Translations under genes and position numbers: made by a program | The notes under the pieces: model-generated | Seen by the model: the letters and a program-made list of their open reading frames with translations, nothing else | Told to the model about the DNA's origin: nothing | Database searches by the model: none | In this document: piece by piece, positions 1 to 8,871 of the stretch | How the letters are laid out: each line of letters begins with the position of its first letter | Numbering within the stretch: position 1 is the first letter of the stretch | Assembly: GCA_019217005.1 (NCBI GenBank) | Contig: JAHBNG010000050.1 | Location: 1 to 64,000, forward strand | DNA: 64,000 nt | From: Chloroflexi bacterium TSY | GTDB lineage: Bacteria; Chloroflexota; Anaerolineae; Caldilineales; Caldilineaceae | Reading direction: 5' to 3'

Positions 1-2909
1 GTTGCCTGAGATAGCGTATGAGGCGGCTCTCGCAGCACTGAAAGATGAAAGCAAGCCGCCGCCTGCGCGAAGCGTCGTGGCTAAAGATATCAGCGGCAAC
101 ATTGCCACTGGCGATCAGTCACGCCAGATTCAGACAGACACCTACATCGAAACCCAGCAAGTGATTGCCGCCCCCGCAAGCCGATCCAGTCCGTTTACGT
201 CAAGCCTACCTGCGCGCCTCTATGAGCAAGCCAGTTATCTTTCCTTAAGGGGTGTGGATCCCAAAGTGGCCAGCGGTGACACTGACACGCGTCTCCATTT
301 AGAGGCGATCTATACAACGTTGTTAACAAATACGCCGTATCTACCGATACGGAATCTTGGCAAAACGGATACAGAAGAGCTGGATCATGCCTTGCTGATC
401 GAAACAGCAGATTGGATGCAACAAGAGCAGCGCGACCGCCTCTATTGACGGCTGTAGAGCAGCTGAACAAACACGCACACCTGGTTTTGCTCGGCGATCC
501 GGGAAGCGGCAGAGCACCTTTGTGAACTTCACAGCCCTGTGTCTGGCAGGAGAAGCGCTCCAGCAGGCAACGGATCAGCCCTACCGAGCCAACCTGACGC
601 TCTTCACCGCCCCATCACCACCGGACAAAGAGCGCAGTGAGAACGAAGATGCTGAGCAGGAGCGCCAACCGTGGGATCATGGTGTCTTGCTGCCTGTGCT
701 GGTCATTCTGCGTGATTTGGCCGTACATAGCTTGCCACCTGTCAGTCAGCAGGGAAGGGCAGAGCATTTATGGCGCTACATCTGTCATGAACTGGAAAAG
801 ACGGAATTGGCCGATTATGCACCCTACCTGCGCAGAGAACTGTTAGAGAAAGGTGGCCTGATTCTGCTGGATGGATTGGACGAGGTGCCAGAAGCCGAAG
901 AACGCCGCGTTCAAATCAAGGAAATTGTGGAGGTTTGCCGCTACCTTTCACCGTTGCCGCATCCTGATTACCAGCCGCATCTATGCCTATCAGCAGCAGG
1001 CGTGGCAGTTGACCCGATTTGAAGATGCGACGTTGATGCCCTTTCGTGACAGCCAGATCCGTCACTTTGTGGATCGTTGGTATGTGCATTGTGCCGATCA
1101 GGGGCGTTTCGTCATTGACGACGCCCGAGGGCGCGCCGCAACGCTGAAACATGCGATCTTTGCCAGTGACCGACTCCAGGGATTGGCCCAACGACCGTTG
1201 CTGCTGACATTGATGGCCAGCCTGCACGCGTGGCGTGGTGGTAATCTCCCTGAACGGCGCGAGGAACTCTATGCAGATGCCGTGGATCTGTTGCTCGACC
1301 GCTGGGAGCGGCAGCGTGTTGTGCAGGATAAGACGGGTACTTACCAAATCATTCAACCAAGTCTAGCAGAGTATCTGAAAATTGATCGAGAAGAATTACA
1401 GACCGTGCTGAATCGATTGGCATTTCAGATTCATGCCACACAGTTGGAACTAGTCGATGCGGCAGATATTTCTGAAGATGAATTGGTCCGCGTTGCTGGA
1501 GATCAGTCGAAATGCCCAGACCAACCCACTGCTCCTGATTGAATATCTCAGCCAGCGGGCCGGTCTGATCTTGCCGCGTGGTGTCGGCGTTTACAGCTTT
1601 CCCCATCGCTCTTTCCAGACATATCTGGCGGCCTGGCATCTGACCGACGAAGACTATCCAGACCAACTGGCAGCGTTGGCCTGCAATGTCCCAGACCGTT
1701 GGCGTGAGGTCGCTTTGTTGGCTGGTGCCAAGGCGGCTCGCGGGACTGCATCTGCCATCTGGTCGCTGGTGGATGCGCTCTGTCATGAAGAGCCGTCGGA
1801 ATGGGGAGAGGCTCAATGTTGGGGGGCGCATCTGGCTGGTCAAGCCCTGGTAGAAACCGCCAATCTGCATCGGGTCAGCGAGCGTAACCAAAAGAAACTT
1901 GCTCTTGTCCGTAAGGGGCTTTTGTACGTGATGCGTAAGAGTGCACTAAATGCCCTGGAACGCGCCCATGCCGGTCGCAACCTCGCCGAGATCAGACCCG
2001 AAGTCATGACGGTTGAGCGGATGCCCTTCTGCTATGTACCAGCGGGACCGTTCGAGATGGGGGACGGCGATGAACGGCACACCAACTGCCATCTGGACTA
2101 TGATTACTGGATTGCCCGCTATCCAGTGACCAACGCCCAGTTTCAGCAGTTCATAGACGCGGGTGGTTACGCCAATCCCGACTACTGGTCAGAGGCAATT
2201 GAGGCTAATTTCTGGCGAGAGGGAGGGTTTAAAGGCCCTTGGAATAGTGAATTTCGAAATGGTCCCAATAGGTATAGAGAGCCATTCAATCTAACCAACC
2301 ATCCTGTCGTGGGCGTTAGTTGGTATGAGGCACTGGCTTTCACGCGGTGGCTTACCGATCATCTCCAGAGCATCCACCTACTTCTCCGTGATTGGCGCAT
2401 CGTTCTGCCCAGTGAAGCAGAATGGGAGAAAGCAGCCAGAGGTGGTCATCATGTTCCGGTGGAGATACGACAGGCAGCGCCAACAAACAAGGTGTGGGTT
2501 CCATTATCGCCACTGGCGACCCGGCCTAATTCCCATTCGATTCGTGTTTATCCCTGGGAAGATGATGCAGCTGATTCCGACCGAGCCAACTGACAAAACC
2601 GACATTAGTAAGACGAGTGCAGTCGGTTGTTTCCCAACGGGTGCCAGCCCCTATGGTGTGGAAGAACTAAGTGGTAACGTTTGGGAGTGGACGCGTAGCT
2701 TGAGAGACTTTAGATACCCGTATGATCCTGGCGACGGGCGCGAGAAACTGAATGCCTATGCAAATACCAGCCGTGTTATACGAGGTGGCGCCTACTGGAA
2801 TGAAGTAGATGCCGTGGGTTGCGGTTTGCGCTACTGGGACTTCCCGAACTTCAGGTACGACCGCTACGGTTTTCGAATAGTAGCGTCCCCATCCACCTCT
2901 GTTTTCTGA
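1..2909 (+). pseudogene. NACHT-FGE protein gene, 5'-truncated frameshifted copy
   Basis: Same gene as at 57796-60818 but cut by the window edge and broken by at least eight indels, so it appears as overlapping pieces. The P-loop region near 490-530 is frameshifted by a missing A. The Walker B region (LILLDGLDEVP) lies near 860-895. The C-terminal FGE-sulfatase domain runs from about 2010 to 2909. At 1893 this copy carries AAAA where the other has AAA, and the frame runs unbroken from the NACHT tail into the FGE domain. This supports one fused gene. The damage is probably sequencing error rather than biology. Confidence 0.8.
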
Positions 2910-2926
2910 TTACCAAATAGAGTCAC

Positions 2927-2992
2927 TTAAACTCCGTACTTTCGCAGCATTTTTTACTCTTGCAGAGTTACGGACGAAAGTACGGAGTTTAA
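2927..2992. repeat. Long perfect hairpin downstream of NACHT-FGE gene
   Basis: Perfect inverted repeat with 18-bp arms (2927-2944 and 2975-2992) around a 30-base loop, flanked by GTCAC on the left and GTGAC on the right. It starts 18 bases after the NACHT-FGE stop. There is no T-run, so it is either a factor-independent processing or termination hairpin or a tiny mobile palindrome. Repeated at 60839-60905. Confidence 0.75.
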
Positions 2993-3581
2993 ATAATGTG
3001 ACTATAAGCTCTGGAATTCTGGACACAAAGTGGGCGCATTGCGTCCATTTCTGAACTCTGCTCGAATATTTCAAACCGTAGAACAGACAGCCTGTTTGTT
3101 CATACACCACAAACAGAACAACCGCGCTACCTCCCCTCACCACACACCACCCAAGCATCACCAACAAATCGCCACACCCATCGACACCTCTTCTGCTCTA
3201 CGTTCTGCGCTCTACATTCAAGCGTTAACCTCACTACGTGTCGTCGACGGCATGAGTTTGATCGGCGATCAGCTCTACACGATAACAAATAATTTCCAAG
3301 ATGACATGTCGATCGACATTGGCAAATCAGCATTCATAATTGTCTGAGAGTTAGAAATGTCAGCAAATTGTAATATGTCTTTTTTTAGAACAGTCTTATA
3401 CTAAATATCTACTGCCATCATACTATTAATCTATCCTTCTCCGAAACAGTAGATACAGCAGATTCCTTTCTCGAAATAGTAGATTTTTTTGACATTTATA
3501 GAGGTTCTTGTAGCGATTTAAGCCTTAAATATTGATCCTGTAAAGAAGGCAGTCAAATGTTGACATATACCACACTCACTC

Positions 3582-3643
3582 ATATCTGAGAATAAATTCG
3601 ACTGTTCTATCCGACCGAAAGCGGTCAATTTATTCTCAGATAT
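3582..3643. repeat. 17-bp-arm inverted repeat with nested hairpin
   Basis: Arms 3582-3598 and 3627-3643 are perfect reverse complements. The loop contains a second small hairpin, GACCG-AAAG-CGGTC. It lies upstream of the HTH-NB-ARC gene and could be an operator or structured leader. The same structure is at about 61495-61556. Confidence 0.65.
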
Positions 3644-3655
3644 TGCAGGACTTAG

Positions 3656-3735
3656 AACCTATCCAAAAAGTGGTTGTGAGTTCGATCAGCTTCCCGAGTG
3701 AGAATACATCGCCACAGAACTTTTCGGATAAGCAC
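3656..3735. mobile_element. 80-bp miniature element (family 3)
   Basis: Palindromic element with termini AACCTATCC and GGATAAGCAC, flanked on both sides by TTAG (3652-3655 and 3736-3739). Related copies are at 22742, 29369, 32853, 49512 and 61569. The flanking 4-mer fits the YTAR target of IS5-group elements; the mobilising transposase is not identified. Confidence 0.75.
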
Positions 3736-4021
3736 TTAGTATAGTTTCGTTCTTGAAACCACTTCAAGAACCGACCATCGATTCCCAAAATATAGAACAT
3801 CAATAAAGTATCGTTGGTTAGCGGCGAGTTTGCCCTTGTATAAAAAATTGAGATTCTTTGAGTTTTCGTGAAGTCTCCGTTGGAGAGTTTGTTAGTTTGC
3901 AGTTTTTGTTGACCGACTCGTAAACCAACTGAATGCCACACAATTTTTCTGACAACTAAACTTGATTATTTGCGATTGATCATTTTCGTGATGTGACGAA
4001 TCCGACAGGGGAGTGAATGCC

Positions 4022-6520
4022 ATGCAAGAACATTTTGGTGATGTATTCAATGAATATATGAAAGCTCAACGGCGTAATCCAGGGCAATTGGCAAAGCTCA
4101 CTGGTATTCCCAGACAGACCATTATTAGCTGGAAGAACGGTACAGTGAAGCGACCACAGCGCATTCTCGATATCCTGCGGTTAGCACAGCCTTACACCTA
4201 GACCGAAGCCAAGTTAACCGGCTTCTGCGCGCAGCGAACCATGAACCGGTGGAACAACTGGCCGAGCAGGATCATAGCGGACAACAAGGCAATAGCAGAA
4301 GCGCTTGACATATGGCTAACGAATTCAACGTCAGTACAGTCCAGCACAGTTGATGCACCCTCCGCTCCATTTTCAGCACCACGACCCATCCACAATTTTG
4401 TAGGACATTATGGGCTAATTCATGAAGTGAGCACAGCTTTACGCCAAGGAGGAATCTGTGCGCTGTGGGGCATGGGCGGTATCGGGAAGAGTGAACTGGC
4501 CAAGATCTTGGCCGATTTATTGCGCAATGATTTCCCACATGGCGTCCTTTGGGCCGACATGAGTCGAGATCCAACGAGTGATACAGTAGATGAGATCCGA
4601 TTACGCGAAATTCTTGGAAATTGGCTAGAACTCTGTGGTCGGCGCGTTGGCGGTGATGGTGATGAGACGCAGAGCATGGCAGGCCGTAGTAGCATTCTGC
4701 GCACGATTCTCAGTCAGCGCAGAATGTTGTTGATACTAGATGATGTTCGCTTTTCGGAAGAGATCGAACCATTTTTGCCCCCCGAGGGCAGTTCCTCTGC
4801 ATTACTCATCACGACTCGCAATCGACAATCAGGAAGACGATATGGTCAGCTTTTTGAAGTTCCACCGCTGAAGGAAGACGAAAGCCAGCAGCTAATCCAG
4901 AGTTATTTAGGACACAGACGGGGGTGGTTCATTTTAGGCGGACAATTAGGTTTACATTTTTGCAAAGAGAAAAGATGTTTATATTTTCTAATTTGAGCCA
5001 TGCTCAGGCAGAAAATGACCTCATATAGATTTTTGTCTATGTATCAAAAGTGTAAACCTAATTCTGAACCACCCCCACAGACGCATCCATAAAGAACAGG
5101 GGAATGTGGCGACTTTGGTTCGGTTGCTGGAAGGACATCCGTTAGCTTTAAGTATAGTGAGCAGCGATTTTGAAGCAAGTCATGAGCTAACAATTCGAGT
5201 ATGTTGAACTGTTGCAGAACGAAGATCAACGTCTTTCGCATCTTGATGACTGGGCAGATAGTTCGCGCCGAGCGCGGGCCACCATTGAGATAAGCTATCG
5301 TCATCTGCCCGCTGATCTGCAAAAATTTTTTCTGCTTCTTCCTCTTTTTGAAGAATCCGATTTCGATAGCGCCGCTGTCGCAGCAGCGGCCGACAAGCCA
5401 CCACTACAGATCAAGAAGAATCTGGGACGTCTCTGTGCACTGACTCTGGTTGAAGAGGTACGCTATGCACATGATAGCCATTTGCCAGAAGCAAGCGAAA
5501 AGATGGGACAAGCAAGTGATCAACACATTCGTTACCGACTGCATTCTCTCATCCGGCTCTTTGCTATCGAAAAGGCGAAAGAGGGCGACCAGAGCATAAA
5601 CGGGTCAGAAGAGCGACTAGCGAACCATTATATCCAGCTTGTGGAAAAACAGAGCGCTTATCCATTCAGCAGTCTCCAGCAGGACATTGAACATATCTTG
5701 CGTTCCTTAACATGGCTAGCCCAACAGGGAAAGTGGACGCTCTATCGCAAAACCGTCAATAACCTAACCAACATCCAATTGGGTTTAGCTGGATTTCTGG
5801 ACAGTCGTGGCCACTGGTCAATGGCCATTGAGTTACTTCATCGCTGCCTACAAGATGAAACCCTAACGACCAATCCTCAAGGGGTGGCCGAGATTTATCT
5901 GAAGCTGGCACTCTTTTATGAGCGTCAAGGCAAACAGGTAGAGGCATCAGCTCACCTTGGACTAGCAGAGAAAGCCATGCTCTCCTCACCCGTAAGTCCA
6001 ACAGAGCATCGGTTTTGGGCTTACTTTTATCAATTGCGCGGTCGCCTCAATCCATCCGATGTATTGATGTGGAGCCGAAGAACTCTAGAGCAGATTCAGC
6101 AGGATGAAACAGCTAGGGCCAGTTACGAGAAAGGCTACTTTCTGATTTGGCATGGTTCAGTTTTAGGACGACAAGGAATGCGGGATCCGGCCAGAGGACA
6201 CTCAACAGGGGCTTACGCTCTTACCTCCAGAAGCAAACGCCGCTCGCATCAATGGTCTCAACGCACTGGGTATTTTGCAGGAAATATCAGGTGACTCTCA
6301 AGCTGCCATCACAAGCTGGCAACAAGCCATGACCTCAGCCAAAGCCGTTGGCGACCTGCGGCGGGAAGGAATGCTCTGGGCGAATATCGGTGCAACAGAA
6401 AGTCGTTGTGGTCGATTGCAGGATGCGATTGTGAACAAGCAGGCGGCTTTGGAACGCTACCGTGCCGTGGGTTTCCTCAGTGGACAGATCTTGACATTAA
6501 GCAATCTGGCGGCAGATTAG
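4022..6520 (+). pseudogene. HTH-NB-ARC-TPR STAND protein, broken copy
   Basis: Damaged reading of the gene at 61937-64000, extending further 3' than that copy. An N-terminal XRE-like helix-turn-helix is followed out of frame by an NB-ARC ATPase with P-loop GMGGIGKS (near 4470) and Walker B LLILDDV (near 4735). It is then interrupted by the 155-bp element at 4921-5075. After the element come the GHPLAL motif typical of NB-ARC domains and TPR-like helical repeats. Further indels occur near 4187, 5203 and 6195. The 3' end is cut by an IS701-type element at 6521. The missing C-terminal end is recognisable in the paralogue at 40448-41500. Confidence 0.8.
4921..5075. mobile_element. 155-bp miniature element (family 1) inside NB-ARC gene
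   Basis: Ends are GGGGTGGTTCA and TGAACCACCCC. The 8-bp target duplication CACAGACG is at 4913-4920 and 5076-5083. Removing the element and one duplication gives a continuous NB-ARC reading frame (LGHRR-IHKEQG). No coding capacity. Other copies: 8707-8861, 20898-21052, 62837-62991. Confidence 0.92.
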
Positions 6521-8129
6521 TACTACTGTGCAGCAATATATTGTGAAACACAAAGGAAATTCGTTATATTTCTGGGCATATTGCTAACAAAACGCAAACA
6601 GAATGCAAAGGAAAAATGAGATAGACTGAAGAGCCAATAAAATGAAGCAGTCTTCGATGAAAGGAAATCAAGATGAAACTTGCTCAAGCAGTCAATCAAT
6701 ATGACTACAGCCAACTGGAAAGCCCGCCGCTGCTGGAACTGACAGAAGAGCAACTGGCGGCACTGGCCGACCAACTCCAGGAGTATCATGCCATATATAG
6801 TCCATACTTCAGCCATGTGGCTCAGAGAGAGCATGCGTACCACTACATGCGAGGCTTGTTAGACCCCGAAATCAAACGCAAATCGGCCGAGAACATCGCG
6901 CTGGCGACAGTAGGAGAATCGGGTGTACGCCCCCCTGCAAAGCTTTGTGGGTCAGAGCCGCTGGAGCGGTGAAGCGATGCTGGCGGAACATACTCGACAG
7001 ACAGGTGAGTTGTTGGGAGACGCAAATGGCGTCTTACTCCTGGATGGGAGCGACATTCCCAAGCAAGGAGAAGAGTCAGTGGGCGTCAAGCGGCAGCGGT
7101 GTGGCGAACTGGGCAAGATCGCCAACTGTCAAGCCGGAGTCTTCCTGGGATATAATAGCTCTCATGGCTATACCTTACTGAACTGTCGGTTGTATATCCC
7201 CCAAGAATGGTTTAGTGATGAGTATGCAGAGAAGCGGTACAAAACCGGTCTTCCCACTGACCTGACCTTCCAAACAAAAAATGAATTGGCTTGGTCCATG
7301 ATTGAGCAGACGCACGCCCTGGGTGCGTTGCCCATCCGCTGGATCACTATGGATGAAGCCTTTGGCAAAGATACTCATCTGCTTGACTGCATTGATGGCC
7401 AAACCGCTTACAGCTACTTTGCTGAAGTGCCCAAAGAGACTCGTGTCTGGACCTCCAGCCCCCAGACCTATCTGCCCGCATCATCTGGACGCGGGCGCAA
7501 AGCTCAAGCTCCGCGTCCGGCCTGGTGAACCTACGCCTCTCACCGTTGCTCAACTCGCTGACACCTTCCAGGAGCATGAGTGGCAACAGCATGTTCTCAA
7601 AGAGGGCTCCAAGGGCTTCATCGTTGCTTCCATTGCTTGTCGCCGCATTGTCTCTGTCCGCAATGGGCTCCCCGGTTCTGCTCTCTGGCTCATCGTCCGC
7701 CGCAATCCCGATTGCTCTCTGCAATACTTTCTCTCAATGCACCCTTGAGACTTCCTTGGATGACTTCGCCACTGTTTCTGCTTTGCGTTGGCCCATTGAA
7801 ACCATTTTTGAACAAGCCAAGCAGTTTCTCGGACTCAACGAATATGAAACTCGCAGTTGGCTCGGTTGGCATCATCATATGACCTTAGTCATTTTGGCCT
7901 TTGGTTTCTTGGCTCGTTCTCAGTTTTTCCTCAAATATGATGCCCCCGCTCTCACTTTGCCACAGGTTGTTGAACTTCTCCATGCCGTTCTGCCTAAACC
8001 TGTCTTGACACTCGCTGAGACTATCGAGCGCCTTCGCTACAAGCAACGTCGTCTTGCTTCCGCTAAACGCTCGCATTATCTTGTGCAAAAATCGAACATT
8101 ATCGAGCCTTTACTTGATGCACAGTAGTA
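6521..8129 (+). mobile_element. IS701-type insertion sequence, copy A
   Basis: About 1.6 kb, bounded by 12-bp inverted repeats TACTACTGTGCA (6521-6532) and TGCACAGTAGTA (8118-8129). A near-identical copy lies inverted at 41502-43108. Here the flanks are TTAG on the left and CTAA on the right, so there is no matching target duplication. Together with the loss of the TPR gene to the right, this implies a rearrangement after insertion. Confidence 0.88.
6673..8127 (+). pseudogene. IS701-type transposase, frameshifted copy
   Basis: Encodes a DDE transposase of about 485 residues when read across frameshifts. It begins MKLAQAVNQYDYS and contains LLLDGSDIPKQG (first catalytic Asp region) and the SVGVKRQRCGELGK block characteristic of the IS701 group. 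Compared with the copy at 41504-42956 it has an extra C in the C-run near 6930, an extra A near 7500 and missing bases near 7737 and 7746. These leave three overlapping open pieces. Either decayed or poorly sequenced; the other copy has one frameshift at a different site, so neither reads through as written. Confidence 0.85.
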
Positions 8130-8375
8130 CTAAGCTACTCCTTTTATAAAAAACACCTCAGAACTGACCCATCTCCAGTCAGCTACTAGCACACACGAAA
8201 GAGGGGAATATAAAAGCAAGGATGCTGCCACACACCCCTATCAGCACGCTCTTATAATTACCCTAATTTTCAAGTTTAGCATAAACTTTTGAGTTACCCA
8301 ATTGTTAAAACTCTAGGACAATAGCGCACTTCGTAATAGCATCGAATTTTGGTTGCGGAAAAATGGGGGGTATTT

Positions 8376-8403
8376 AGTTGGATCGCCGGCCAGCGATCCA
8401 ACT
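8376..8403. repeat. Hairpin, 11-bp arms
   Basis: AGTTGGATCGC and GCGATCCAACT enclose a 6-base loop. Possibly a bidirectional terminator or protein site; no T-run follows. Confidence 0.5.
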
Positions 8404-8410
8404 TGTTTGA

Positions 8411-8651
8411 GGGTTGTTTAACAAACGCCCGAGGAGTGGCCACGAGAATGCACTATGCTACTCGGGTAATTAAGAAGTAGTCAGAAAAACCCTCGTTTTT
8501 CTTGCTGTTCATGCAAGGGCTAATTTCCGGCCTAAATCGACAAGAAAACCCGTTCGGAAATCAAAACCAGGAAAACCATAGGCGTTTTATCTTTTCGGAC
8601 AGCTATTTTTCCCTTATCGTGGCCGTTCGTCGCACGTTTGTTAAACAACCC
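8411..8651. mobile_element. 241-bp putative miniature element (family 4)
   Basis: Perfect 17-bp terminal inverted repeats, GGGTTGTTTAACAAACG at 8411-8427 and its complement at 8635-8651. The similarity resumes after a gap with GGCCACG just inside both ends. No open reading frame. Only one copy is seen in the window and no target duplication is clear, so mobility is inferred from structure alone. Confidence 0.55.
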
Positions 8652-8706
8652 CCGTTATGCGGATGACGGCCATTTCCCACCTTCTGCACTATTCCTTATA
8701 ATCCCT

Positions 8707-8861
8707 GGGGTGGTTCAGAATTAGGTTTACACTTTTGATACATAGATAAAAATCTATATGAGGTCATTTTCTGCCTGAGCATGGCTCAAAGTAGAAAATA
8801 TAAACATCTTTTCTCTTTGCAAAAATGTAAACCTAATTGTCCGCCTAAAATGAACCACCCC
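8707..8861. mobile_element. 155-bp miniature element (family 1) at LuxR gene start
   Basis: Reverse-oriented copy of the element at 4921. The 8-bp target duplication TAATCCCT is at 8699-8706 and 8862-8869. It inserted immediately upstream of the start codon at 8872, so it must have replaced the original promoter and leader spacing of that gene. Confidence 0.92.
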
Positions 8862-8871
8862 TAATCCCTGT

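Larger units (their letters stand above)
2910..4021. other. Intergenic region with two hairpins and a miniature element
   Basis: No convincing gene in 1.1 kb; small open frames here have no recognisable protein features. It holds an 18-bp-arm hairpin (2927-2992), a 17-bp-arm dyad (3582-3643) and an 80-bp miniature element (3656-3735). The same layout recurs at 60819-61936. Confidence 0.7.
1..6082. repeat. Long terminal direct repeat, first copy (probable contig-end overlap)
   Basis: This stretch matches 57897-64000 from end to end. Fourteen small indels separate the copies, near 174, 212, 430, 510, 932, 1487, 1893, 2593, 2920, 2955, 3667, 4010, 4187 and 5203. They sum to a net loss of 22 bases here, exactly the length difference (6082 against 6104). 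I saw no substitution. Thirteen of the 14 are deletions in this copy, and most break reading frames that are open in the other copy. Indel-only divergence points to sequencing error at a contig end rather than an old duplication. The reading is a circular molecule of roughly 57.9 kb. Confidence 0.85.
8130..8871. other. Non-coding region with hairpin and two miniature elements
   Basis: No gene recognised. Contains an 11-bp-arm hairpin (8376-8403), a 241-bp element with 17-bp terminal inverted repeats (8411-8651) and a family-1 element (8707-8861) that ends 10 bases before the LuxR-type gene. Confidence 0.7.

Noticed and set aside
3030..3347. 105-residue open frame also present at 60943-61260
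   Set aside because: Present twice only because the region itself is read twice; composition and lack of ribosome binding site argue against coding.
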